NCBI RefSeq assembly: GCF_000454065.1
Contig: NZ_KE695650.1
Coordinates: 413,796-477,795 of the forward strand
Length of the DNA stretch: 64,000 bases
Direction: 5' to 3'
Source: Brevibacillus thermoruber 423
Lineage (GTDB): Bacteria > Bacillota > Bacilli > Brevibacillales > Brevibacillaceae
Every line of letters starts with the position of its first letter. Positions within the stretch are counted from its first letter, which is position 1. Under the pieces are notes generated by a model. It had not been told where the DNA came from, searched no databases, and was given only the letters and a program-made list of their open reading frames with translations. A program made the position numbers and the translations under genes. Positions 18,700-25,990 of the stretch are shown in pieces.

Positions 18700-19188
18700 T
18701 CAGTCTTCCTCCTGCGGGGGAAGCGTTTTGACAAACAGGACGCGGTCATGCCCCCGGCCGTCGTAATTGGACGTGTAGGGGATGCCGTCCACTTCGCCAT
18801 CGCCCGGCTCGATCGAAAAGCCCATACGCGTGTGGAAACGGATGGAGGTTTGATTGACGGGCGACGTGATGCAGCGGACCGTCGTGCGGCCGTGCCGGGC
18901 CGCCACGGAAAAGAACTGTTCGTACAAGCGGCGGGCGACTCCCATCCGGCGATAGGCCGGATGTACCCCGACGAAATGGATGTATGCTTCATCCGGGTAG
19001 GTCTGGGAAAGGAAGCCGACCAGAAAGCCGATCATCTCGTTGTCCTGTTCGGCGATAAAGCTGCTCGTTTGAAAATGCTGAAAAAACAGCTTGGGCAGCA
19101 TGTCGGCCATCTGCCGTCCGCCCCACCAGTCGTTGATCACGTGGATGACCGACACATAGTCGGATTCGTTTGCATGGCGAATGATCAC
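18700..19188 (-). CDS. GNAT family N-acetyltransferase
   Basis: The 162-residue protein is a GNAT acetyltransferase. The acetyl-CoA pyrophosphate-binding loop is HPAYRRMGVARRLYEQF (R-R-M-G-V-A) near residues 75-90, preceded by VGFLSQTYPDEAYIHFVGV. Its substrate cannot be read from the sequence. It starts with GTG behind GAGAGGAG and is co-transcribed with the DUF4269 gene. Confidence 0.88.
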   Translation of the reverse strand: MIIRHANESDYVSVIHVINDWWGGRQMADMLPKLFFQHFQTSSFIAEQDNEMIGFLVGFLSQTYPDEAYIHFVGVHPAYRRMGVARRLYEQFFSVAARHGRTTVRCITSPVNQTSIRFHTRMGFSIEPGDGEVDGIPYTSNYDGRGHDRVLFVKTLPPQEED

Positions 19189-19339
19189 TGGAATCGCTCC
19201 TCTCGTCTGTCAGCGCCGTCTGCCCGTACCGCCGGGGTTCGGACGGGGCTGATCAGGCAACAATGTGGACAAGGATGAAAAGAATGATGCAACGGATGGC
19301 GCCCTGATCCGTATATCCTTACAGAAAGGAGTGTACCCG

Positions 19340-19828
19340 ATGGAGATACTGCTGTGGATCGTCATCGTGGCGTTGTTTGTCGCAAGCATCGCCGGTATTT
19401 TTCTGCCGGTTTTGCCGGATACGATATTGCTGTGGGCAGGGTTCCTGCTGTACCACTTTGTCCTCGCCGAACCGGGAGCCGGGCTGCCGGCGTCGTTCTG
19501 GTGGGGGATGGCGGTGCTGAGCTTGCTGCTGTACGGAGCCGATTTGCTGACCAACATGTACTTCGTGAAGCGGTACGGCGGTTCCAAGTGGTCGTCGATT
19601 GCCGCGGCGGTCGGCATTTTTCTCGGGATTTTCCTGTTTCCGCCGTTCGGGATGCTGATCCTGCCGTTCCTGTTTGTGGTGCTGGTGGAGCTGTTCGTCT
19701 CCAACCAACCGCTTGAGCGGGCGGTTAAGGCGGGCGTGGGATCGCTCGTCGGATTTCTCGGCAGCGCGGTCGTCAAGGTCGTCCTGCAAATCGTGATGAT
19801 CATTTGGTTCTTCATCGCCGCCTTGTAG
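19340..19828 (+). CDS. DUF456 family membrane protein
   Basis: The 162-residue protein has four or five hydrophobic segments and glycine-rich turns (GIFLPVLPDTILLWAG, AAVGIFLGIFLFPPFG), which are characteristic of DUF456 (YqgC-like) proteins. No function is known; the family is small and membrane bound. The ATG at 19340 has AGAAAGGAG upstream, which decides the start over a longer unconserved frame. It converges on lexA with a shared terminator. Confidence 0.85.
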   Translation: MEILLWIVIVALFVASIAGIFLPVLPDTILLWAGFLLYHFVLAEPGAGLPASFWWGMAVLSLLLYGADLLTNMYFVKRYGGSKWSSIAAAVGIFLGIFLFPPFGMLILPFLFVVLVELFVSNQPLERAVKAGVGSLVGFLGSAVVKVVLQIVMIIWFFIAAL

Positions 19829-19903
19829 GCCCGTGAATCGAATGGGCAGCGGGATGCAACCCCTGCCCCGGATCGTTCCGGTCTGACCGCGACGATACAC
19901 AGA

Positions 19904-19957
19904 AAGGAGCCCGTATCTTTCGCCTACGGTCGGGAAAGATACGGGCTCCTCCTTTTG
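19904..19957. terminator. Bidirectional terminator between DUF456 gene and lexA
   Basis: A 16-bp perfect stem, GGAGCCCGTATCTTTC at 19906-19921 with its complement at 19934-19949, has T-rich flanks in both directions. Confidence 0.93.
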
Positions 19958-20581
19958 CTAGTGAATCAACCGGTACACCCCGATCACTTTCCCCAGAATC
20001 GTGACCGAGTCCAGAATGATCGGTTCCATCGTGGAGTTTTCCGGCTGCAGGCGGAAGTGGTTTTTTTCCTTGAAGAAGCGCTTGACGGTGGCTTCGTCCT
20101 CATCGGTCATGGCCACGACGATGTCGCCGTTGTTGGCCACGTTTTGCTGGCGCACGATGACGTAGTCGCCGTCGAGGATGCCCGCCTCGATCATGCTGTC
20201 GCCCGACACGCGGAGCATGTACACCTTGTCCGAGGTGACGATGTGCTCCGGCAGGGGAAAGTAATCCTCGACGTGTTCCACCGCCGTAATCGGCTGCCCT
20301 GCCGTTACCTTCCCGATGACGGGCACACGAACGACGGATTCTTCGAAGTCCTCCTGGTAGCGGTCGCCATCGGTCAACAGCTCAATCGCGCGCGGCTTGG
20401 TGGGATCGCGCCGGATCAGCCCCTTCTTTTCCAGCCGGGCCAGGTGACCGTGGACGGTGGAGCTGGAGGCCAGCCCGACGGCCTCGCCGATTTCCCGAAC
20501 GGACGGAGGATACCCCTTGTCGCGGACTTCCTTGCGAATGAAGTCGATAATGGCTTGTTGTCTATTGGATAGCTTGGACAT
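19958..20581 (-). CDS. lexA: LexA repressor
   Basis: LexA represses the SOS regulon and is inactivated by RecA-stimulated self-cleavage. The 207-residue protein has an N-terminal winged helix ([20 protein letters not shown] and [20 protein letters not shown]), the Ala-Gly cleavage site in [11 protein letters not shown], the catalytic Ser in [11 protein letters not shown] and the catalytic Lys in DEATVKRFF. The ATG at 20581 matches the family start MSKLSNRQ. It is divergent from yneA across a 157-base control region with LexA-like boxes. Confidence 0.98.
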   Translation of the reverse strand: MSKLSNRQQAIIDFIRKEVRDKGYPPSVREIGEAVGLASSSTVHGHLARLEKKGLIRRDPTKPRAIELLTDGDRYQEDFEESVVRVPVIGKVTAGQPITAVEHVEDYFPLPEHIVTSDKVYMLRVSGDSMIEAGILDGDYVIVRQQNVANNGDIVVAMTDEDEATVKRFFKEKNHFRLQPENSTMEPIILDSVTILGKVIGVYRLIH

Positions 20582-20602
20582 GGACCACACCCCTGTTTTC
20601 TC

Positions 20603-20722
20603 GAACATGTTTTCTATATTATACCATGGGATCTTGCGTTCGACAAACATAAGTTCGATTTCAACTTGACACAAAACACATGTTCGCATTATGATGAGAA
20701 CAAGACGATAGAACGTATGTTT
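20603..20722. promoter_or_regulatory. lexA/yneA divergent SOS control region with four LexA-like boxes
   Basis: Four sites resemble the Bacillus box CGAAC-N4-GTTCG: 20603-20614 (GAACATGTTTTC, one mismatch in the GAAC-N4-GTTC core), 20644-20657 (CAAACATAAGTTCG), 20673-20686 (AAAACACATGTTCG) and 20711-20722 (GAACGTATGTTT). The yneA promoter is TTGACA (20666-20671), 18 bases, TATGAT (20690-20695), with a box between its -35 and -10. The lexA promoter has a perfect TATAAT on the minus strand (20623-20618) and a weaker TTGTCG -35 (20646-20641) overlapped by a box. Confidence 0.88.
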
Positions 20723-20738
20723 GCAGGGGGATGGTATC

Positions 20739-21077
20739 ATGCATGCAATTTCCGCACACAACCGCTTTGCCAAAAAACCGGAGCGCCGCAGCCGCATCGG
20801 TGTGACACGCGGTCAAGCATTGGTGTTTTTCGTGGTATTCTCTCTCTTTTTTTACTTCTTGACAGAACTTGTGTTCGCATCCGAGTCGGCGTCGGTCGTT
20901 CCCGTGAAGGAAGTGACGGTTCAGCCGGGGGACAGCTTGTGGAAAATTGCCGTCCAGTACCAGGACGAAGCCGGCATGGAAGTGCGTGAACTGGTGTACG
21001 CGATCAAAAAGATGAACCGGCTGGACAACTCCAACATTTACCCCGGACAGCGCCTGGCTGTTCCCGTCGGAGAGTAG
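20739..21077 (+). CDS. yneA: SOS cell-division suppressor YneA (LysM protein)
   Basis: YneA is the Bacillus counterpart of SulA in effect: an SOS-induced membrane-anchored LysM protein that blocks septation. The 112-residue protein has a short basic N terminus, one transmembrane segment (about residues 28-45, [20 protein letters not shown]) and a C-terminal LysM domain ([16 protein letters not shown] to [11 protein letters not shown]). The start at 20739 has GGGGGATGG upstream. Expression from a LexA-controlled promoter is supported by the boxes at 20673-20722. The recombinase gene yneB, which follows yneA in B. subtilis, is absent here. Confidence 0.92.
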   Translation: MHAISAHNRFAKKPERRSRIGVTRGQALVFFVVFSLFFYFLTELVFASESASVVPVKEVTVQPGDSLWKIAVQYQDEAGMEVRELVYAIKKMNRLDNSNIYPGQRLAVPVGE

Positions 21078-21121
21078 ACGGCAGCGCAGGCAGCGGAGCA
21101 GGCCCAAGTATTTCCTTTCGT

Positions 21122-21149
21122 TTGCGTTGTGCCGCCGATGTGTTATAAT
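21122..21149 (+). promoter_or_regulatory. Possible sigma-A promoter for the DUF896 gene
   Basis: TATAAT at 21144-21149 is perfect; TTGCGT at 21122-21127 is a plausible -35 with a 16-base spacer. Confidence 0.5.
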
Positions 21150-21182
21150 AGAGCGGCATTATCGAGAGTAGGGGGAGAGGCT

Positions 21183-21380
21183 GTGGTAACCGACGCGGAA
21201 ATCAAACGGATCAACGAGTTGGCCAAGAAATCCCGCGAAGAGGGCCTGACCGACGAAGAAAAACAGGAGCAGCAGGCGCTGCGGCGCAAGTACATCGATG
21301 CTGTCAAGGCGTCCCTGCGGGCCAACCTGGAATCGATCCGCTATGTGGAAGATCTTGAAGAAAACGGTCCCAAACATTAA
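21183..21380 (+). CDS. DUF896 small protein (YnzC-like)
   Basis: The 65-residue protein is a DUF896 member: AEIKRINELAKKSREEGLTD followed by EEKQEQQALRRKYIDAVKAS is the family core, a helical hairpin. B. subtilis ynzC lies two genes downstream of yneA; here the DUF896 gene lies directly after it. The GTG start has GGGGGAGAGG upstream. A terminator follows. Confidence 0.88.
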   Translation: MVTDAEIKRINELAKKSREEGLTDEEKQEQQALRRKYIDAVKASLRANLESIRYVEDLEENGPKH

Positions 21381-21403
21381 GATAACGTGTACTGGCACAG
21401 GAA

Positions 21404-21436
21404 GGCATCCACGCATGACGCTTGGATGTCTTTTTC
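21404..21436 (+). terminator. Intrinsic terminator after DUF896 gene
   Basis: GGCATCCA (21404-21411) pairs with TGGATGTC (21423-21430) with one G-T pair, followed by TTTTTC. Confidence 0.78.
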
Positions 21437-21470
21437 TACGACGAAATGGGCCGAACAGGGAGGAATGCGC

Positions 21471-21836
21471 ATGTCGTGGCTGGTTGTCGCAGTGGGCGGC
21501 GCCGTGGGATCAATCATGCGGTACGGATTGGGCTTGGTGATGAACCAGCCGGGCTGGCCGGCAGGTACGTGGGCGGCCAACGTTGTGGGTTCGTTTTGCA
21601 TCGGGCTCTTGTACGCCTGGGGAAAGGAGCGGGGGTTTCTCTCGCCGGAGCTGTACCTGCTCTTCACCACCGGGCTGTTGGGCGGCTTTACGACCTTTTC
21701 CACCTTTTCTCTGGAGGTGGTCACCTTTTTCGGAGACGGGAACATCGGACGCGGATTGGCGTATGTGCTGCTCAGCGTAGGCATTGGCCTGTTGGCCTGC
21801 GGAGCCGGGGTCTGGCTGGGCCGGCATGTGGGCTGA
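21471..21836 (+). CDS. crcB: Fluoride efflux channel CrcB/Fluc
   Basis: Fluc channels are dual-topology dimers that expel fluoride. The 121-residue protein has four transmembrane helices and the family signatures GGAVGSIMRYGLG, TWAANVVGSFCIG with the pore-lining Asn, and GLLGGFTTFSTFSLE with the conserved Phe and Thr/Ser box. The start at 21471 is chosen because GGGAGGA is then six bases away; the in-frame ATG at 21465 abuts it. I see only one crcB copy in the window, although Bacilli often have two adjacent copies. No fluoride riboswitch is evident upstream. Confidence 0.92.
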   Translation: MSWLVVAVGGAVGSIMRYGLGLVMNQPGWPAGTWAANVVGSFCIGLLYAWGKERGFLSPELYLLFTTGLLGGFTTFSTFSLEVVTFFGDGNIGRGLAYVLLSVGIGLLACGAGVWLGRHVG

Positions 21837-21869
21837 GCCAGCCGCGTTCGAAGTGAAAGGAGGATGGAC

Positions 21870-24113
21870 GTGACGATTCGGCATCCGGATTACGAACAGG
21901 AACAAAAACGGCTGGATGAAACGGTGTCCGCCATCGAACGGGAGATCGAGATGCTGCGCGAAGAAGTTCGGGAAGTGACCGACGACTACGTGAAGCAGGT
22001 GGTCGCTTACAAAAAGGCCAAGGAACTGCGGTATCTGGAAGACCAAGGGAAGGACAAACCGTACTTCGGCCGGGTGGACTTTCTCAAGGACGAGACGTAC
22101 GAGCTGGACATCGTCTATATCGGCAAGCGCGGGATCGTCCGGAGCGATACGTTTGATGCGCTGGTCGTGGACTGGCGTGCTCCGATTGCCGGCCTCTACT
22201 ACAGCGGCGAGAGCAAGGACGCCTTCTACCGGACCGACAAGGGCATCGTCCGCGGAGAAGTTCGCCTGAAGCGGAACTTTGCCATCGAAAAGGGGAAGAT
22301 TACCGGAATCTACGACGGGGCGGTCAAGGAGACGATCCACCGGGAAATGGGCCATCCCGACGAGTTTCTCCAGGAAGGGTTTATCGATGAGTTTCTCGCC
22401 GCCAATCTGAACCAGACAAACGACAGTCGGCTGAAGGACATCGTGGCGACCATCCAGTCCGAACAAAACGACATCATTCGGGCGGACAAAGACCGTCCCA
22501 TCGTCGTCCAGGGGGTGGCCGGGAGCGGGAAGACCACCATCGCGCTGCACCGCCTCTCCTACCTGATTTACAACTACCAGGACTCGATGATGTCGAAAAA
22601 ATTCATGGTGTTTGCGCCGAACCGCCTGTTTCTCAACTACATATCGGACGTGCTTCCGGAACTGGGTGTGGATGACGTCCAGCAGGCCACGTTTCTGGAC
22701 TGGGCAGCCAAGCTGGTCAAGCCGCTTCTGCCCAAAGGCTGGCGCATCACCGACCCGCAGAAGCTGCTGCGCCTGTTTTTCGAGGAAGGACAGGACCGGC
22801 GGGAACGGGAGATGACGCAAAACCGCCTGCGGTTCAAAGGCTCGCTCGCCTGCAAGGCTGCCTTGGACAACTATCTGCGCTATCTGGCGGAGACGGAGAT
22901 CCCGTTTAAAAAGTTGAGCTTTGTCTACAGCCGGACCCAACAGGTCTTTTCCATCAGCGGAGAGACGATCCGGGAACTGTTTACCGGCTCATTCGGCCAC
23001 CTGCCCTATCGAAAGCGTCTCGAGGCGCTGCGCAAGCATCTGAAGCAGGAGATGAACAAACAACTGTTTGCCCATCTGCGAACGATGCGGATCGATTTGG
23101 ACAAACAGGGATTGACAAAGTTTGAGCGGATGATGGAACAGATCCTGGAGAAGTACTTGTCGTCCTTCCCGCAGGTGGATGTCTTTGCGGCGTACCGGAA
23201 GCTGATCACGGATGAGACGCTGCTCAGACGCCTGGCGCCGGATGACGTGGAGGATAGCGTGATTGCGGACGTCTGCCGATCGTCGGCGGCGCTGTTTGCC
23301 GAAGAGCGGATCGAGCCGGAAGACGTGGCGCCGCTGTTGTACCTGCGCCATCTGGTGGACGGGCTCGAACAGGCGGAGCAGTTCGACCATACGGTGGTGG
23401 ACGAGGCGCAGGATCTCAGCGCCTTGGAGATCGCCGTGATCGCCCTGGTGACGAAGCGCCAGTCCTTGACCGTGGTGGGTGACATCGCGCAGGGCATCCA
23501 CGCCTACCGGGGCCTGCAGTCGTGGGACGAATTGACGGGCGGTGTCTTTGGCCAGCCTGCCGCCGCGTACTACACGCTGGCGCAAAGCTATCGTTCCACG
23601 ATTGAGATCATGCGCTGCGCCAACGAGGTGCTGCGCAGGATTCGCCTGCCCGAGTCGGTGATGGCCAAGCCGGTTCTGCGGCACGGGGAAAAGCCGAAGA
23701 TGCTGTCGTACGCGGCTCCGGCCGAAAAGTGGGAACAAACAGCGCGGCTCGTCCGGGAGCTGCAGGAAGAAGGCTTTCAGACCGTCGCCATCGTCGCCAG
23801 GACGGCCGAAGAGAGCAAACAGGCGTACAAGGCGCTGCGCGGCGCGATCAGCGAGCTGGTCCTGCTCGGCTCCAAAGACAGCCGGTTCCCCGGCGGCGTG
23901 ACGGTCATGCCGGCGTATTTGACCAAAGGGCTGCAGTTTGACGCGGTGATCCTGCTGGATGTGGAGCGGTACACGGACAGCGAGTGGGACGCCAAGCTGC
24001 TGTACGTGGCGATGACCCGTCCCGTTCACCGCTTGTTGATGCTGCACGAAGCGGGGCGGATGACCCCGCTGCTGCGGGACGTTCCCGACGAGTTGTTGTA
24101 CGGAAGATCATAG
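21870..24113 (+). CDS. helD: HelD-like UvrD-family helicase (RNA polymerase recycling)
   Basis: HelD binds RNA polymerase and removes it from nucleic acid in Gram-positive bacteria. The 747-residue protein starts with an antiparallel coiled coil (about residues 1-60, rich in E, K and R) that inserts into the secondary channel in known structures, then a UvrD/SF1 ATPase with Walker A GVAGSGKTT near residue 215, DEAQDLS, and VVGDIAQGIHAYRG. VAMTRPVHRL is the last helicase motif. GTG at 21870 is preferred over ATG at 21864 because AAAGGAGG ends at 21863. Confidence 0.9.
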   Translation: MTIRHPDYEQEQKRLDETVSAIEREIEMLREEVREVTDDYVKQVVAYKKAKELRYLEDQGKDKPYFGRVDFLKDETYELDIVYIGKRGIVRSDTFDALVVDWRAPIAGLYYSGESKDAFYRTDKGIVRGEVRLKRNFAIEKGKITGIYDGAVKETIHREMGHPDEFLQEGFIDEFLAANLNQTNDSRLKDIVATIQSEQNDIIRADKDRPIVVQGVAGSGKTTIALHRLSYLIYNYQDSMMSKKFMVFAPNRLFLNYISDVLPELGVDDVQQATFLDWAAKLVKPLLPKGWRITDPQKLLRLFFEEGQDRREREMTQNRLRFKGSLACKAALDNYLRYLAETEIPFKKLSFVYSRTQQVFSISGETIRELFTGSFGHLPYRKRLEALRKHLKQEMNKQLFAHLRTMRIDLDKQGLTKFERMMEQILEKYLSSFPQVDVFAAYRKLITDETLLRRLAPDDVEDSVIADVCRSSAALFAEERIEPEDVAPLLYLRHLVDGLEQAEQFDHTVVDEAQDLSALEIAVIALVTKRQSLTVVGDIAQGIHAYRGLQSWDELTGGVFGQPAAAYYTLAQSYRSTIEIMRCANEVLRRIRLPESVMAKPVLRHGEKPKMLSYAAPAEKWEQTARLVRELQEEGFQTVAIVARTAEESKQAYKALRGAISELVLLGSKDSRFPGGVTVMPAYLTKGLQFDAVILLDVERYTDSEWDAKLLYVAMTRPVHRLLMLHEAGRMTPLLRDVPDELLYGRS

Positions 24114-24140
24114 AGGACGCTTTGTTCAAAAAAGAAAGAA

Positions 24141-24176
24141 GCTCTCTGCGAAGGATGTCGCGCAGAGAGCTTTTTC
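24141..24176 (+). terminator. Intrinsic terminator after helD
   Basis: GCTCTCTGCG (24141-24150) pairs perfectly with CGCAGAGAGC (24161-24170), then TTTTTC. A-rich sequence on the left suggests it also serves the converging IscA-like gene. Confidence 0.92.
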
Positions 24177-24183
24177 ATTGGAA

Positions 24184-24486
24184 TCAGTGATCCCCGTGAT
24201 TGCCTTTGGACGGATTGGTGATGACGTAGCCTTCTTCCGGCAGGTACAGGTAGTCAATGACCACGCCGTCCAGCAGAGGCTCGTCCTTGCTGACGATCAC
24301 GTCGATCTCCTTGTCGGTGGAGACGACCGCGTCGTCGGCGCCGGGCTTGTCCAGCGCCAGGCCGTAGTGGGCGTGGTCGCTGTGCTTATGCGTGACGTAG
24401 ACGCGCAGTTTCAGCTCCTTGTCTTCTTCCTGGTCCAGCACGGCTTTCAGTTGCTTCGCGGCGTTGCGGGTGATTTTTACATTCAT
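24184..24486 (-). CDS. IscA/HesB-like protein without cysteines
   Basis: The 100-residue protein follows the IscA/HesB pattern (MNVKITRNAAKQLKAVLDQ, then a beta-rich core), resembling B. subtilis YneR. The three cysteines that bind iron or clusters in classic IscA are all absent; no cysteine occurs in the protein. The C terminus is His-containing (GNHGDH). It may be a structural relative that does not carry a cluster. The ATG has AAGGAGACTGCCCC upstream on the minus strand. Confidence 0.75.
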   Translation of the reverse strand: MNVKITRNAAKQLKAVLDQEEDKELKLRVYVTHKHSDHAHYGLALDKPGADDAVVSTDKEIDVIVSKDEPLLDGVVIDYLYLPEEGYVITNPSKGNHGDH

Positions 24487-24599
24487 GCGGGGCAGTCTCC
24501 TTACTATTAAAAAAGTGTCCTCTCCATCTTACCAAACAGGAAAATCGATGTGCAATGCGCAAAGTGTTAAAATGGAAGGAAGAGAGGAGAGGAATCTGC

Positions 24600-25622
24600 A
24601 TGACCATTGATTTGCGCAGCGACACGGTGACCAAACCGACGGAAGCGATGATTCGCGCGATGGCGGAGGCGGAAGTGGGAGACGACGTGTACGGGGAGGA
24701 CCCGACCGTCAACAGGCTGGAGAGCATCGCCGCAGAACGACTGGGGATGGAAGCGGCGCTGTTCGTCACCAGCGGCACCCAGGGAAACCAGGTGGCGGTG
24801 CTGACCCACTGCGTCAGCGGGGACGAAGTGATTATGGAGGCCAATTCCCACATCTTTTACTACGAAGGGGGAGCGGTTGCGGCGCTGGCCGGCGTGCAGA
24901 CGCGGACGCTGGCGGGGGTTCGCGGCGCGCTGCAGGCGGCCGACGTGGCCCGTGCCATCCGCGGTGCCGACATTCACTTTCCGCGAACCAGGCTGGTGTG
25001 CATGGAAAATACGCACAACCGGGCTGGCGGCGCCGTGGTTGCGCCGGAACAGATGGAGGCCGTGTACGAAACAGCCAAACGACACGGGGCAGCCGTTCAC
25101 CTCGACGGAGCCCGCCTGTTCAACGCAGCCGTTGCGTTGAGACGGGATGTGACGGAGTTTACCCGCCATACCGACTCAGTCACCGTCTGTTTGTCCAAGG
25201 GACTGAGCGCCCCCGTCGGTTCCATTCTGGCCGGCGATCGGGCATTCATCGAAGAGGCCCGCTGGTGGCGCAAAAAGCTGGGCGGCGGCCTGCGGCAGGC
25301 GGGCTACCTCGCCGCGCCCGGGATACTCGCGTTGACGGAAATGACGGAGCGGCTCCAGGAGGACCACGCCCGGGCACGCATGCTGGCGGATGGGCTGCGC
25401 AAGCTCGGCCTGCACGTGGAGCCGGTGGAGACCAACATCGTCCTGGTCCGCACGGAATCGGCCGGACTGACCGCCGGGCAGTTTTTGGCCCGCCTCGATG
25501 AACGGGGCGTGCGGGCCGTCGATTTTGACGAATACGTGGTCCGCTTCACCACCCACCGCCATATCGGCGACCAAGACATCCTCAAGACGCTGGAGATCAT
25601 CGAATCGGTCTTGACGGCGTAA
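24600..25622 (+). CDS. ltaE: Low-specificity L-threonine aldolase
   Basis: The 340-residue protein is a fold-type I PLP enzyme that cleaves L-threonine or L-allo-threonine to glycine and acetaldehyde. Signatures are DLRSDTVTKPTEAM at the start, GDDVYGEDPTVNRLE, TSGTQGNQVA, HLDGARLFNAAVAL and SVTVCLSKGLSAPVGS, which holds the PLP lysine. The ATG at 24600 lies behind GAGGAGAGGA. It is a single-gene unit with its own terminator. Confidence 0.95.
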   Translation: MTIDLRSDTVTKPTEAMIRAMAEAEVGDDVYGEDPTVNRLESIAAERLGMEAALFVTSGTQGNQVAVLTHCVSGDEVIMEANSHIFYYEGGAVAALAGVQTRTLAGVRGALQAADVARAIRGADIHFPRTRLVCMENTHNRAGGAVVAPEQMEAVYETAKRHGAAVHLDGARLFNAAVALRRDVTEFTRHTDSVTVCLSKGLSAPVGSILAGDRAFIEEARWWRKKLGGGLRQAGYLAAPGILALTEMTERLQEDHARARMLADGLRKLGLHVEPVETNIVLVRTESAGLTAGQFLARLDERGVRAVDFDEYVVRFTTHRHIGDQDILKTLEIIESVLTA

Positions 25623-25628
25623 CGGCAG

Positions 25629-25667
25629 AAACGTGCAGCATGCGTCCATCGCGCTGCACGTTTTTTT
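25629..25667 (+). terminator. Intrinsic terminator after threonine aldolase gene
   Basis: ACGTGCAGC (25631-25639) pairs with GCTGCACGT (25653-25661), followed by seven Ts. Confidence 0.92.
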
Positions 25668-25689
25668 CGTCTGGAGCCGATTTTCCCTA

Positions 25690-25718
25690 TTGATTTGCCG
25701 AAAAAAACGGTGTATACT
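25690..25718 (+). promoter_or_regulatory. tRNA-Ser promoter
   Basis: TTGATT (25690-25695) and TATACT (25713-25718) are separated by 17 bases, 20 bases before the tRNA. Confidence 0.75.
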
Positions 25719-25737
25719 ATCAATCGTCACGAAAAAT

Positions 25738-25830
25738 GGATGGGTGTCCGAGTGGCCGAAGGAGCACGATTGGAAATCGTGTAGGCGGTGTTGAGCCGTC
25801 TCGTGGGTTCAAATCCCACCCCATCCGCCA
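25738..25830 (+). tRNA. trnS: tRNA-Ser (anticodon GGA)
   Basis: The acceptor stem GGATGGG pairs with CCCATCC and is followed by G-CCA, which is encoded. The anticodon arm is CACGA-TTGGAAA-TCGTG with GGA at 25772-25774, reading UCC and UCU. A long variable arm (GGCGGTGTTGAGCCG region) identifies a class II serine tRNA. The T arm carries GTTCAAATC. Length is 93 bases including CCA. Confidence 0.97.
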
Positions 25831-25845
25831 TCACAAGCGAGATTC

Positions 25846-25875
25846 ACGTCTCCCGGAAGCGGGAGGCGTTTTTTG
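25846..25875 (+). terminator. Intrinsic terminator after tRNA-Ser
   Basis: ACGTCTCCCG (25846-25855) pairs with CGGGAGGCGT (25860-25869) with one G-T pair, loop GAAG, then six Ts. Confidence 0.9.
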
Positions 25876-25943
25876 CATGTTCCACGTTGTTCGTGGTCCA
25901 TGACGTCGGCTGGGGAATGGAGCCGATGGACGATTCCGGAAAG

Positions 25944-25978
25944 AAAAGGCATGCCCCGCATGGACATGCCTTTTTCTT
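25944..25978. terminator. Terminator downstream of amino acid permease gene
   Basis: AAAAGGCATG (25944-25953) pairs with CATGCCTTTT (25965-25974). T tracts lie on both sides; the gene on the minus strand ends 13 bases away. Confidence 0.85.
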
Positions 25979-25990
25979 TATTATTTAATT

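Noticed and set aside
21381..21470. A fluoride riboswitch before crcB
   Set aside because: I looked for the GG-GATG and pseudoknot strings and found only a terminator and a ribosome binding site.
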